A stretch of DNA of 64,000 nt. It comes from Siphonodentalium dalli (taxonomy: Eukaryota > Mollusca > Scaphopoda > Gadilida > Siphonodentaliidae). The stretch is taken from assembly GCA_032622095.1 (NCBI GenBank), contig CP136068.1, forward strand, positions 160,351,465 to 160,415,464. The letters run 5' to 3'. Numbering within the stretch: the stretch's first letter is position 1; every line of letters begins with the position of its first letter. The notes under the pieces were generated by a model that saw nothing but the letters and a program-made list of their open reading frames with translations, searched no databases and was not told the DNA's origin. Positions 41,275-53,376 of the stretch are shown here, piece after piece. A program made the translations under genes and the position numbers.

Positions 41275-43030
41275 AGACACACTATTTTCAGGCTTGATTC
41301 GTTGTGTTTCCAGAGAACTAAGAGTGGCTTATATCGGGGGGGGGGGTAGTAAAATATTTGCAGGAAGGTATGCCGTTTTTTTTAGTCCCAATTTGTTTAC
41401 ACCCACCCTAAAAAATTCACTAAAATTGGTCTCAAATCTCATAAAACTCTATTGATATCACTCTTATGATTGGGAATTATCTCAATTAGTTAAAATAACA
41501 GTTTAACCTGTTTCAGAAGCTGTTTTAATTGAAAAACAAAAGTTTTATAAATTGCTGATCATCTGTAAACCTTGGTCATTGTGCAGAATACATAAAATTT
41601 CATAATTTCTTACTATTTCCTGATTAGTCTGTCAACCAGCCCATTATCTAACATATTCCATACCACTTATGTTAGTCTACTGGAGCAACTTAATTCTATT
41701 ATACTAAACTAACTGAAATAGGCTCCTTTGGGGAGCCTATATTCAGCATCGGAGATACCTGTGGCCCCCTTTGTTGGTCATTTTGGTCTTAGACACACCC
41801 TTCACTTAGCGGCGGCCCCTTTGTGCGCTTCAAGCACATTTGGTCATTGAAACATTTTGATTTATATATATCGTTTTAATATACTTTCTTTTAAAGATTG
41901 AATTCCTTGCTCAATTTAACAAAACCAATTTTATTTTATTGTTTTTTAATTAAAAATTTTGAAAAACTAATACCATTATAACATCCGCCAGTGTACCCCG
42001 AGTCACCACACCAAATTTGGTTGAACTCGGTCCAGGGGTCTGAGAGAAAACTCCGGACAGATCCTACTTATTTATATATATATATGACAATCAGTTACAG
42101 CACTATACCAGACTTGGATACTTTCGGTCTTGTGAGAGATCATCTGAGTTGAATGACATGCAAATAATTCACTGATTGGATTGATGCACTGATAACAGAT
42201 ATTTTCTACCCATTGATAGTCACCTTAATGTTTGAGACAGTTGCTCGCTCTTTTTACACGCACACAATGATCCAGGCATTAGTTGCATCGGGACAAGTTT
42301 ACTTATATATGCAATCTTAGGTCATTGTACAGGATACACACAATTCCATAATTTCTAACCATTTCCCGATTAGATTGTCAACCAGACCATTATCTAGCAT
42401 TATGCCTTAACACTTTTGTTAGTCTACTGGAGCCACCTCTGTTATAATAAATGACAAACAGTCACTATGCCAGACTTGGATATTTTAGGTTTGTGAGAGT
42501 AACAGATCATATGAGTTGATAGACCTGCAAATATTTCACTGATTGGCTTGATGCACTGTATGAAAACAGTTATATTCTAGCCATTGATAGTCACATTAAT
42601 GTTTGAGGCAGTTGCTCTTTGTCCATACACACAATGATCTTGGCTTTAGTTACATCAAGACAAGTTTATATATTTCAGTTTTACATTTCTCGAAGCTTCT
42701 TTCCGAAGGGTGTTGGTGATCATTGTGTGCATGGGAAGGAATTTGTTCATCCCACCGCCCCATATGCAACATATCTCAATGTCATCTCTCCTAAGGCCCA
42801 TATGAGGTCCCGGTAACATAAATATGGTGTTTTTGCAGTTATAAATTCTTATAATATGTTTTAAACTGTTACAAATGTCATATAAGGGCACAAAGGGTCT
42901 TTAGTAAAACAATTGCATGAGGGTGTAAAAACGTGTTTGTTGCCCCTCGGGCCACCCACCACCCCGGCATACCTTCCTGCAAATTTGTATTACCCCCCCC
43001 CCCCACCCTGCTTATATCTGAGACAGTTTA
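41275..43030. mobile_element. 1.75-kb composite element with inverted ends and a tandem duplication
   Basis: The left part reads ggcttatatcggggggg then gcaggaaggtatgccg. The right part reads cggcataccttcctgc and a C run then gcttatatctgagacag, so these ends are inverted. Inside, 42085-42308 is repeated at 42450-42670 and 41560-41700 at 42310-42440 in direct order (accagacttggata, gcactga, cacaatgatc and others). A family G repeat sits at 41706-42080. Confidence 0.6.
41706..42080 (+). repeat. dispersed repeat family G, plus orientation
   Basis: It begins aggctcctttggggagccta, then cggcccctttgtgcgcttc, the ttgctcaatttaa segment, caccaaatttggttgaactc and a tccaggggtctgagag end, followed by gacag. 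Other copies: 5517-5915 (reversed), 59104-59995, 63070-63300. Confidence 0.65.
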
Positions 43031-43035
43031 CACGA

Positions 43036-43601
43036 CATTGGCTGCGGACACACGCACCTCAGTAGCGATGGCATAGTATAGGTGTGACAGTTATTATGAT
43101 GGAGTTCGGTGACAATTGGCGTCATAATTATATGCCATAGCTAGCCATGTTGTCCGCTGAGGAGTTTCCACTCAATGAGCCGACAAAACCAATTAACCCA
43201 TATATATATATATAATTGCATGATCGGTCGTCCAGAATTGTGTTTGACCGTGGCAATCCCTCATTCACTCACATATCATGCACGTGGTACGTTTTGTTGA
43301 TATGATCGCAATGCATATTTATCTACTTACATTAATGTCATATTAAGACAGTTCCCCAATTGCGTTTTTTTTTATTTTGCTACGTTTGCGTACTGATTAA
43401 AGATCAACAGCGACATTCAGGTAGATACATCTTTGAGATCGACCGCGACGCTGGTAGAGCTTGGTAGACTCCTTGTGTGATATTCAGCGGGCGACATGGC
43501 TAGCTATTGCATTGTAATTATGACGATCAATTGTCATCAAACTCCACCATAATAAATTGTCTATGCCATCGCTACTGTGGTGTGTGTGTCCGCAGCCAAT
43601 C
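43036..43601. mobile_element. 566-bp foldback element with about 120-bp inverted ends
   Basis: Left: attggctgcggacacacgca, then ccatcgct complement and atgatggagttcggtgacaa. Right: ttgtcatcaaactccaccat, then gtgtgtgtgtccgcagccaat. The centre is unique AT-rich DNA. No coding sequence. Confidence 0.75.
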
Positions 43602-43942
43602 TCTTCCAGAGGCGAGAATCAATAAGAGGATTGTGACCTGATAGAGACTATGGTATAGCATTGTCTTGGATAAGAATAGAAAATCATGCTCAGTTTTGTG
43701 TTAATAATTCCGGGTATAGGTCGATGTGGCGCTAAATGTTAAGAATTCCGGGTAGAGGTCGATGTGGCGCTAAGTGAACACCTCGCCCGGGAAGATATTG
43801 ATATGTTTATTAAGCTTCGTGACATTAAATTCTCGGGCCATTTGAAGCCTGAAATTATGCACTATTTTGTTGCATGTCGGTCCGGATCCGGGAATCAAAA
43901 TCTATAACTATATTTGTGAATGTCTGTCTGTCTGCTGTTTTT
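43602..43942. other. no gene seen; short duplication
   Basis: The phrase ttccgggta(t/g)aggtcgatgtggcgctaa occurs twice (near 43708 and 43746). Confidence 0.4.
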
Positions 43943-44552
43943 AGATCATGCCATGAATCTCTACTCTGACTAATAACGCCCGTAGATATCATTTTCCACC
44001 AGTACAAATGTCTACAAGAGTTGAAATATAAGACTTACATATTATCCAGGGATGAAGCGCTATATAGATGCTATATATTATTATTATTACAAAACCTTGT
44101 AACTTTTTGAAGTTTTGACAGGGAACCTTATAAAGTCGAATTAATAACGCGGGGAATATACTTCTTAGTTAGTATATGTCCCTTAATAATGTACTTCACT
44201 GTTATGCTGGTGAAGGTCCCAACTCGAAATTTTAAGATTTAGGTGAATTTGCGAGCGATTTTACTTTGCGTCGCTTACAATTATGGAATTTATCCTGGGT
44301 AATTAATTTAATGTTTATTGCGATATCGGCTCACAAATGTCAGAGAAAAGCATGCAATTTTGAATTGGGACATTCACCTTCAGTAAAAGTACATTATTAC
44401 GGAGCAGATAATAACTAAGAAATATATTCTCTGCGTTATCGTTTTGGCTTCATAAGGTTCCCTGTTGAAACTTCAAACAGTTCCAAGGTGTTGTACTGGT
44501 GGAATATGATCTCTACGGGCGTTAGACAGAGTAGATATTCATGGCATGATCT
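43943..44552. mobile_element. 610-bp foldback element
   Basis: Left end agatcatgccatgaatctct, right end attcatggcatgatct; inner pairs include accagtacaa/ttgtactggt and gacagggaacctta/taaggttccctgtt. The interior attattaagggacatatact-type segment is also inverted. A partial copy is at 61625-61965. Confidence 0.75.
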
Positions 44553-44663
44553 ACAATGTATATATACCTTAACAGGAACCAATGATGTTATATCCTACCC
44601 ACCCTCCCCTAAATGATGAATACCAGTTAGTAGAGAGGGGTGAATCATGCGTGTACCATGCAA

Positions 44664-44942
44664 TTAAAAGGGGAGCTGTATCCTAAATCCGCCCATTTGT
44701 GGGACCATCTCCTTTTATACTCAACAGAATATACGCAACAAATGAATGAATTTGAGCCATGTATGACTGCAAAATACACTCATGTGCTCTACGAACGATA
44801 CAGGCATCATGGTAATTATAATGAAAATGAATTTATTATTTATTTTTCATTGTAATTCTTTCATTTGTTCCATATATTCTGTTGAGTATAAAATGAGATG
44901 GTCCCATAAATTTCCGGATTGAGGGTAGGGTCCCCTTTTAAG
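44664..44942. mobile_element. palindromic MITE family F, copy 2
   Basis: Ends ttaaaaggggag and ccccttttaa, with gggaccatctccttttatac against gtataaaatgagatggtccc inside. The outer TTAA on both sides suggests a TTAA target. Copy 1 is at 10390-10612. Confidence 0.75.
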
Positions 44943-45309
44943 AAAATGTTGAATATATATAGGTATTCATTGAAGAGTGCAATTTGGTTCTGCATGCGCA
45001 GTGATTTATTTTAAAAAAAACTTGAAATAGTGGATTTGGCACTAGCCTTATCTGATTTGGTTATAGCTCATATCGTAAATTTGTCAGGATAAGAGTCAGC
45101 TGTCTATCGATCCCGCAGACTATAAATAGTCAGCTATAATAGCGCTAACAATAACACACAATAACTAACTACTAAATGTTAATTCGTTAAACGCCGCTTT
45201 ACGAAGTGTCTTTGAATAACTACACATTTAGGGAATAACTAGCATGATAGGGAAAACAAAGAGACACATTTCTGGATCAATATTGAAAATAAACCTTTCT
45301 GAGAAACTT
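44943..45309. other. nothing recognised
   Basis: No feature was recognised. Confidence 0.3.
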
Positions 45310-45881
45310 TAGTTAGAGTTATTGTTAACGCTATTAGCTATATCTGGCATCCCCGTACGGACATAGCAGATGTTATTGTTAGCGCTATTAGCTATATATG
45401 GCATCCCCGAACGGACATAGCAGATGTTATTGTTAGTGCTATTAGCTGTATAGGGTATCCCCGTACGGACACAGCGGATGTTATTATTGCGGCTATTAAC
45501 CGAACAGCGTCTTCCCGTACGGACATAGCAGATGTTATTGTTAGCGATATTAGCTATATGTGGCATCCCCGTACGGACATAGCGGATGATATTGTAAGCG
45601 CTATTAGCTATATGTGGCATCCCCGTACGGACATAGCGGATGTTATTGTTAGCGCTATTAGCTATATATGGCATACCCGTACGGACATAGCGGATATTGT
45701 AAGCGCTATTAGCTATATGTGGCATCCCCGTACGGACATAGCGGATGTTATTGTTAGCGATATTAGCTATATGTGGCATCCCCGTACGGACATAGCAGAT
45801 GATATTGTAAGCGCTATTAGCTATATATGGCATCCCGTGCGGACATAGCGGATGTTATTGTTAGCGCTATTAGCTTATATT
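45310..45881. repeat. 54-bp satellite, first block, about 10 copies
   Basis: The unit reads gcgctattagctatatatgg, catccccgtacggacatagc, ggatgttattgtta. The unit length is a multiple of three, so frames stay open on both strands (174 and 96 codons), giving repeated MPHIANSAYNI-type and MWHPRTDIADV-type peptides. No other coding evidence exists. Confidence 0.9.
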
Positions 45882-46531
45882 ATATCTCACGTGACTTTCT
45901 CGCATTCTGATTGGCTGGCCACTGCTATACTATTTTACGATAGTACCTCAGTAGGATTCCTACATGCCTACTATTCTTTTTTCTATTTATAGTAACAAAC
46001 TCATTTCGCGAAATAGGGCTGCCGCCTGAAGATACGGCCAATTTTAAACTATACCTTGTGCGATATTTGTTGCAATATCGGTATAGCCTTATATTTATTG
46101 ATGAATTGCAATGATCTTACAAATTTCCGATGATATCAAGCCAATGTATTTAATAGTTTGTCCGTTTAGTTGGCAAGCGGCCAGTCCTAATTTTTGTAAA
46201 GCCAGTGGACGTTATTTATAATTTCCTTTTCCGGTTAATCGAAGTTAAACTAGTTAATTCTAAAATTTCGCCAAAATGTCTTTGCTAATGACCTATTTAT
46301 ATAAATAAATGTATGAATCATGAAGAGATGCTGTTAGATGTAACTAATAACATAGTTATGCTCCCCTGCCATCGTAAAAATATTGCCGTAAATTGTAAAA
46401 TCTGAGACCGATTTCCAAAATTCAAGGTAAATAAAAATGTGACAAAATCAGACTCAGATATTGTGTGAGAATTGGCACAAATGTTCGATATAATATAATA
46501 AATAATGAATGTCTTGTCGTTGACTATGCCA

Positions 46532-46606
46532 AAATAGTGGTCCTCGAGGAGGAATAGTCCACTCGCCTGCGGCTCGTGGACTATTCCTCCTCGGGGACCA
46601 CTATTT
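46532..46606. repeat. 75-bp near-perfect hairpin
   Basis: aaatagtggtcctcgaggag and ctcctcggggaccactattt pair; the loop is about actcgcctgcggctcgt. It lies 2 bp from the next hairpin. Confidence 0.85.
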
Positions 46607-46607
46607 A

Positions 46608-46753
46608 GGAGATAAACATACCCTGTTGAGTTGTACATTCTGGGATTCGAGCATGAAAACAGTTTGTGAACGAGCCGGCTTGCCGGCGAGTTCACAAACT
46701 GTTTTCATGCTCGAATCCCTGAATGTACAACGAAACAGGGTATGTTTATCTCC
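46608..46753. repeat. 146-bp near-perfect hairpin
   Basis: ggagataaacataccctgtt at the left and cagggtatgtttatctcc at the right, continuing through attcgagcatgaaaacagtt and its complement to a gagccggcttgccggcg centre. Few mismatches. Confidence 0.85.
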
Positions 46754-47246
46754 ATTGTAATTCAATCTAGCAAGAAATTTGCAAAAAAACTGTATAAAAA
46801 GTATCATTTAGTCATTTTCATGACACGAATCGAGACTTTCATTTCGCCGTTGTCACCGTGCACAAATCTTGGGTTTGTTCATTGCGTTACTCGGAACAGT
46901 GCTCCGTAACCATTTCCTGTGGGGCGGGTTGTCTCGTTTCGCTACTCCGTTCTGCGCCGATAAAATTGTACCGTGCGACATTCAGATTTGATGCACGCTG
47001 AAGCGGCCAATGAACGGTATCTATAGACAACAACGCGCGGGTGTGTTCGTTTCGCTACTCGTTCTGCGCCGATGCAATTTGACCGTGCTACATTCAGATT
47101 TGATGCACGCTGAAGCGGCCGATGTCGGTGAATCGAAAACGAAAGTTAGCCGCTCTCGGCCAATCAGAATGCTTGTTTTTAGTGACAAATACTCAATTGA
47201 ATTACAATTTGCCATAGTCAACTCCAAGCCATTCATTATCTATATA

Positions 47247-48367
47247 ATATAGGGTATCCCCGTACGGACATAGCGGATGTTATTGTTAGCGATATTAGCT
47301 ATATGTGGCATCCCCGTACGGACATAGCAGATGATAGTGTAAGCGCTATTAGCTATATATATGGCATCCCCGTACGGACATAGCAGATATTATTGTAAGC
47401 GCTATTAGCTATATATGGCATCCCCGTACGGACATAGCAGATATTATTGTAAGCGCTATTAGCTATATATGGCATCCCCGTACGGACATAGCAGATATTA
47501 TTGTAAGCGCTATTAGCTATATGTGGCATCCCCGTACGGACATAGCAGATGTTATTGTTAGCGCTATTAGCTATATATGGCATCCCCGTACGGACATAGC
47601 AGATATTATTGTTAGCGCTATTAGCTATATGTGGCATCCCCGTACGGACATAGCGGGTGTTATTATTAGCGCTATTAGCTATATATGGACTCCCCGTACG
47701 GACATAGCAGATATTATTATTAGCGCTATTAGCTATATATGGCATCCCCGTACGGACCTAGCGGGTGTTATTATTAGCGCTATTAGCTATATATGGCATC
47801 CCCGTACGGACATATATAGCATATATTATTGTTAGCGCTATTAGCTATATATGGCATCCCCGTACGGACATAGCGGGTGTTATTATTAGCGCTATTACCT
47901 GAACAGCGTCTTTCCGTACGGACATAGCGGATGTTATTATTAGCGCTATTAGCTGTATATGGACTTCCCGTACGGACATAGCGGATGTTATTATTAGCGC
48001 TATTAGCTATATATGGTATCCCCGTACGGACATAGCGGGTGTTATTATTAGCGCTATTAGCTGAACAGCGTCTTTCCGTACGGACATAGCGGATGTTATT
48101 ATTAGCGCTATTAGCTATATATGGCATCCCCGTACGGACATAGCAGATATTATTGTTAGCGCTATTAGCTGTATATGGAATCCCCGGTACGAACATAGCG
48201 GGTGTTATTGTTAGCGCTATTAGCTGAACAGCGTCTTCCCGTACGGACATAGTGGATGTTATTATAAGCGCTATTAACTGAACAGCGTCTTCCCGTACGG
48301 ACATAGTGGATGTTATTATTAGCGCTATTAGCTGAACAGCGTCTTCCCGTACGGACATTGCGGATGC
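47247..48367. repeat. 54-bp satellite, second block, about 20 copies
   Basis: The same unit as 45310-45881. Toward the right a variant with ctgaacagcgtcttcccgta replaces the ctatatatggcatccccgta part, first alternating with the standard unit and then alone in the last three units. Long minus frames (130 and 191 codons) are repeat products. Confidence 0.9.
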
Positions 48368-48460
48368 CTATATTATCTACACATGCATGGCTGCATGTTA
48401 GCCTTAAATATTATGCCTGAATCATATGTATTGGGTGTGAGGACATGATACGATGTATAA

Positions 48461-48778
48461 CCCTTTCATGACTGAAGCTGCGCTGGTACAGCAGTAAAGA
48501 TACTGCGCATGCATTCTCTTATATATACGCGAGTCTCCCATATGGTGCCTCGGATATATAGGAGAATGCTTTGGCTTACAATGTTAATGTAAATATTGAT
48601 AGGCCAATGTATTCTCTAATATATGCATGTGAGGCTCCCTGTGGGAGAGTCGCGTTTATAAGAGAATGCACTGCATGGCTTACTAGATCAAGGTAAATAT
48701 TGTTATGCCAATGCAGTAGTGTAGAGAGTAGCACAGGGTTTTCGTACAAAATTTCAGGAAACTCCAGTCATGGAAGGG
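48461..48778. mobile_element. MITE family C, copy 1, with diverged palindromic core
   Basis: Ends ccctttcatgactgaag and ctccagtcatggaaggg, flanked by ataa/atac. The centre has two diverged core hairpins (gcattctcttatatatacgc and following). It ends 60 bp past the stop codon of gene 2. Confidence 0.7.
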
Positions 48779-48837
48779 ATACAATCTAAGTAGCATGTTT
48801 ATACATTCTGATTGTTTTCATATGCAAATATATAGAT

Positions 48838-48843
48838 TTTATT
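48838..48843 (-). terminator. polyadenylation signal of gene 2
   Basis: AATAAA on the minus strand begins 5 nt after the TGA stop of the tail exon, implying a very short 3' UTR that ends just before the MITE at 48461-48778. Confidence 0.5.
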
Positions 48844-48848
48844 TGTCT

Positions 48849-49929
48849 TCAAACCAATGAAACTTGTTCGTTCAGTTCAAATTCGGCCAATCCTTTGCTC
48901 TGATGAGTCGCTCGCCTATTGTGGTTGGCTGTCGTAGCCACGTGACCTAGCATTGGCTGTGTGCTTTGATGCGCATCACTATAACCTTCAAGTGACCTGA
49001 GCTCGCATTGTCCACCAAACGACTGATCTTCACACGAGGCGCTCCGACCTCGAGCCGTTGGAATATTTGGACAGTTTGGCTCTGTTGGACCGGAATTCTT
49101 GAAACTGAACGAATTCAGCAAAGATGGGGTTAACGGTGAGTCTGTATTGGACTCGACCTCTAACCCAGAAACAGAATATGGCTCAAACGGGTCTATTGTA
49201 TTACCCTGAGATGGAATGGAACTGGAAACGGATTGCGATCTCGAAACTTTCCTGGTTGAGTTCAGTTGTTTTTTCTGTGGCATGTTTTCCTGAGAATAAC
49301 CAGACGATACTAAATCTGGGAATATCGTCTGCCCGCTCGCCTGATATATGTTCTGGCGAGAACGAGGAAAATTATGAACAGCATCATCGCAGTTATTCTG
49401 TCTGGATGAAGCATCAATTGGTCTGTTTTCGGGATACGCGACCTGACTCGGAACATTTCGGATATCCCCGTCACAGTTCCTCGGCTTATACGAGGAGTCT
49501 ACACGTCTGATCTCGGGATACGCGAACTGACTTCCTATCGGTTGGTTCTTATCGATTGTTGGAGTTTTAATATTTTGAGGTAAAACTGACATGTCTTTTT
49601 GGAGTTGTATAGGTGGAGGGATTTCACGGCTTTGTCGGAACTCCGCGTGAATAATCGGCGTTTCCTGGACGCTGTATTTCCTCGCAAGCGTATCCATGGT
49701 ATCCATGGAACTTTGTTTCTCGTGCCGCACGATGCGTAACCTGGGCGCGTCCAGCGCGCTGTCTGAGTGCGTCTTTCCTTTCTCCAGGTTGCTATAAATT
49801 CGGGAACGAGAGACGGTGAATGGAACGGAACACTTGTACTGACTATCTGACAGATTCGATAAAGTTGAACTCTCGAAGTTGTTCTTGATGGATATTTGAC
49901 TGACCTCGTTTGTACAGAGGGTAGTTTGG
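48849..49929 (-). CDS. gene 2 last exon: cytoplasmic tail of Ig-superfamily receptor
   Basis: After a long T-rich tract and CAG acceptor (49932-49930), the exon starts with C, which completes Ser with AG of the micro-exon, then QTTLCTNEVSQISIK. It encodes 359 residues to a TGA at 48851-48849. The tail is rich in Ser, Gln, Asn and Pro and looks disordered. It contains an imperfect 28-residue duplication: SQFAYPEIRRVDSSY.. and SQVAYPENRPIDASS.., each ending in an Asn-Cys-Asp segment and then a V/F-P. Tyr motifs include IYSNL (a Y-x-N type), AYPEI, AYPEN, GYSQEN and EPYSV, possible SH2-binding sites if phosphorylated. No catalytic domain is seen. The exon lies between two MITEs (48461-48778 and 50020-50261). 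Membership in gene 2 rests on phase and order. Confidence 0.75.
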
Positions 49930-50019
49930 CTGAAAAAAAAAAGATTAACAAAATGAAACTTTCGGATCATGTTATCAATCGTCAATGTTCTGCTGTTTCC
50001 GATTAGAAATAACATCAGG

Positions 50020-50261
50020 TTAACCCTTTCGTGAGGTTCATGGCGGTAGCTGCGCTGGTTCAGCATTAAAGATGATGTGCCAGTGCATTAAAGATGATGT
50101 GCCAGTGCATTAAAGATGATCTACCAGTGCATTAAAGATGATCTGCCGGTGCAGTCTCTTAACACTGCAAAGAATATACGAGGCTCCCTATGGGAATATA
50201 ATAACGCATTGGCACATGGTTTTTACAATATTTCAGGAAACTCCAGTCATGGAAGTGTTAA
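50020..50261. mobile_element. MITE family C, copy 2 (TTAA target)
   Basis: TTAACCCTTTCGTGAGGTTC at the left and ccagtcatggaagtgttaa at the right. Inside, a 22-bp unit (gatgatgtgccagtgcatta plus aa) is repeated four times and the core hairpin is degenerate. Confidence 0.65.
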
Positions 50262-51600
50262 TTGAGCCAAGACTATTGGACAGCTACCCGTTCGGTGGTC
50301 TGAAACATTACCATTACACTCGTATTACCACAGATAAATAGGGGCTTCCTCGCAGTACGACGTCACCAGCCACGTTTTGCAATACAGTTATCTTTTGTTT
50401 GGCTCTTGCTGAGTTCTGTCGCGATTTGAGGTTGGCTGACACCAGAATCGTGGCGACAGGGGGGTTTGGGTGTCTCACCCCCCCCCCCCCCACAAATGTT
50501 CTTGTAGATTGATTTTCAAACAATTTATTGGGGGGATTAATTGTTTTTGGACCAATATTTGCAGATTTTCCTATTTTTTGATTGACCTTCCTTAGGGGGG
50601 TGACAGGTTGGCAATTTCCAACACTTGGAAAGCTTGTGTCCTGGTCCCTCCCCCGTGGCCAGTCAAAAATTGCTAGTTAATTTAATAAAACAATATTGTG
50701 ATTCATTTGGTCAACAATGTCATTGGAATTGTCATCAGTTGGAAATTGTCAACCTATGTTGGGGTGTCAGGTTTGAAATTTCCAATTCTATAGGAAGACT
50801 TGAGGCTATAGTCTAGATGCTTCGATTTTGCGATGTTCAGATTTCAAAATTGTTGCACACCGGCCGAGCCATGGTCGGCCAGGTGTATCATTGTCCACCC
50901 CCAGTGGCCAATACAAAACTGCTAATTAGTTTTACCACATTTGGTCAAACTTGTGGACTGAAATTGTGATCAGTTGGAGAATTTTCCAACTGAGGGGGAG
51001 TATGAGGTTTGAAATTTCCAACGCTAGGAAAGCTTCAGTTGAGGCCAGTCTAGATGCTAGGATTTGCGATTTTCTTGTATACATATGTAGTTTTCAAAAA
51101 TTTCTCATACCGGGCCAAACAACCATAGTCAGCCAGATGTGTCATGGTCTCTCGTCCGTAGCCGTGTGTATTTGTCTGGAGTTAGACCACTAGATGTTAT
51201 GATCAATGCAATTGTTCAGGTTAAAATATCTGAATGTTCTCATACTGGGAATATAGAACCATGGTTTACGAATATGTAGGATATCAGGCCTGAGCACTGA
51301 GGTGCAAGAGGGTGCAAATGGAATTATGCAAAACTTGTGTTAGGTCATATTCCGATTCAAGGGGGTGCAGTTGGAATTTCCCAAGGTGGACACCCCCAAC
51401 GGAGACCCTCTAGCCACGTCACTGGCTGACCTTGTGTTTGGTCTGATTCCGATTCAAGGGTGGGTGCAGTTGGAATTTCCCAAGGTGGACACCCCCCAAC
51501 GGAGACCCTCTAGCCAGGTCCCTGGCTGACACTGATATAATATATACTTTTTGAAAGTAATACGATTTCCCAGCTATTAGTTTCAGATTACCGAACATGT
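50262..51600. repeat. intron with diverged tandem duplications
   Basis: The phrase ggtttgaaatttccaa, then a g-aaagctt and tagatgct segment, occurs near 50606, 50768 and 51006. A unit of about 108 bp (gattccgattcaaggg, ttggaatttcccaaggtgga, cggagaccctctagcca) is duplicated at 51350-51425 and 51447-51530. A C run lies near 50480. No exon was recognised. Confidence 0.5.
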
Positions 51601-51704
51601 ACATGTATCTTTTCAATAATCTGAATTAATTCAGACTGCAGCGATTAATGTGACACCGTGTGCTGTGAAGTGATGCTCCGGAAAAAAAAATCATACATGT
51701 ATAT

Positions 51705-53031
51705 ATACAGACTAGGGCCCTGCGAACCTTATAATTTAGGTCGAACCGAACCTTGAAACCGAATCATCGTCTTGGTTTCGAATCGAACCGAATCTCGAAC
51801 CTCGAACCCAATTACCGACCGTGTCATTGAAGAGAGTCCAAGCGACGTACTCATAATACTAGTAGCCAGTTAGAACGTATGTGGATCATTATAATAGTAC
51901 AATCAACGTGTTATATACAAATTTATCGTATACGATATAAGATAATTACATGTTGAAGAATTATTTTATATTGGAGATGAATGACAATCCGATAAAACGT
52001 TGATTTTATGTTCCGTTTATGTCCATACATTATATTACATAACCCCGATTAAAACAAATATCCGATTATCATTCTCCGTATATACCCGCGTCCGCTCACT
52101 GAGCTTCACTCATGAAAAATCATAACTTATGACTTATTCTAACAGTAAGTGATACATATGTCTGATTGAATCATCGGTCAAGCTTCCAATAGTAAATATG
52201 TACAATGTAAACAACGCGATAAACGACGCATTGAACTCCTAACACATTGACAGCATGAACGTGGCATAACTCGGTAACTATTAACAGACGCGTCAATCTG
52301 TAACTGCGACAACACATGACAAAGATCAAAGCGTGCCGACGTCGCGTTGTAGCAATTAAGTGTCATAAGACAAAGCACATCGGGTTACATAATCATGTCA
52401 ATCATTTATGCTGATAAACAATGGCCACACCTTCTCCTCACTGTGATTGGTTGACTCCAATTGTTGACACAGAAGGCTGCCGGAAATACCTATTCACTTT
52501 CAGCCAGTTTACGGAATTCAAAAAAGCTTGTTCGATCTGTATTCATCAATAATCATAACTTATTGTTTCGTTTATTAGGTATAATTATGTCTATTAGTAA
52601 AGTTATATGGAGAATAAAACAAACTTTGACAAGGTAGAACTTTGACTGAGATAGAAATGTTATAGTTTTACTAATTAATTATCACGAATTTGACATGTCC
52701 GACTGGACCGTTTAGCGGGAGCGGAATAAAGTTATGCCAAAAGACCCGTTCAATGAAATATCACCCAGTTACCCCGCCCGAGTAATGATCAAAGTAATTA
52801 TGTCCAATGTAAACATAAAATCATAGTATCACACAGTTGTATGTAAACCAATTAATATACGGTATATAATCAATAAACAATTCCCAGTACGCAAAATTTG
52901 CCCATTTTGCGGGACTAAAGAAAAAGTTCGATATAAACGAATCCCGTCTAAGGTTTCGAACCGGACCGAATCATCACAGCGGTTTCGAACCGAACCGAAC
53001 CTCGAACGGTTCGCAGGGCCCTAATACAGAC
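51705..53031. mobile_element. 1311-bp non-autonomous hAT element with 8-bp target duplication
   Basis: atacagac occurs at 51705-51712 and 53024-53031. The element between them starts TAGGGCCCTGCGAACC and ends GGTTCGCAGGGCCCTA, perfect 16-bp inverted ends. Subterminal gaaccgaacc and ggtttcgaa motifs follow on both sides, as common in hAT transposase-binding regions. No transposase frame is present. It lies in the intron between the micro-exon and the tail exon of gene 2. Confidence 0.9.
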
Positions 53032-53345
53032 ACAATACTGGTTTAATGTCAATTTAATATGGTATTAATCCCTTTAGAAGGTAATTTCTTTAATACTGTT
53101 GGCTTTACTCCTTTAATTGAAGGCAGATTTGCTGTGTCACATATTAAGAGATGAAATATTAGCCTGAAAATAATTTAGGTAATCATAAACTCAATTTAAA
53201 TTGTTTATAAGCAATTTAAATTGATTGTATCATTACCTAAATGTCCGGACAGGGGTCTTCGGTTCATATTTATTATTTTACACCCGGAAATTTATATAAA
53301 TATTAAAAAAAAGAGATATACCATCTTTAATAAGTGACTACTCAC

Positions 53346-53373
53346 CTATTGTTGATTTCTCGCTTCTTCCAAT
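53346..53373 (-). CDS. gene 2 micro-exon, 28 nt (juxtamembrane)
   Basis: A TTTTTCAG acceptor (53376-53374) and GTGAG donor (53345-53341) flank 28 nt: two bases, eight codons and two bases. With its neighbours it encodes D-WKKREINN-S, a basic segment placed directly after the transmembrane exon (CKRRSQN), where membrane-proximal basic residues are usual. Both junction phases fit. Its small size makes it a candidate for regulated inclusion; skipping would shift the frame of the tail. Confidence 0.65.
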
Positions 53374-53376
53374 CTG

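Larger units (their letters stand above)
45882..47246. mobile_element. 1.37-kb insertion that splits the 54-bp satellite
   Basis: The satellite stops at 45881 and resumes at 47247. The left side begins near tatattatat and the right side ends near ctatataatatag. The phrase cattctgattggct near 45904 is inverted as ggccaatcagaatg near 47158. A second, inner inverted pair, aataatgaatg..gttgactatgcc (46500-46530) against ccatagtcaac..ccattcattat (47213-47238), suggests nesting. No transposase was seen. Confidence 0.55.

Noticed and set aside
45309-48367. CRISPR array
   Set aside because: The 54-bp units are contiguous with no unique spacers, and the DNA is animal nuclear sequence.
49124-49510. 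128-codon plus-strand frame opposite the receptor tail
   Set aside because: It is the shadow of the real minus-strand exon, which has splice phase support.
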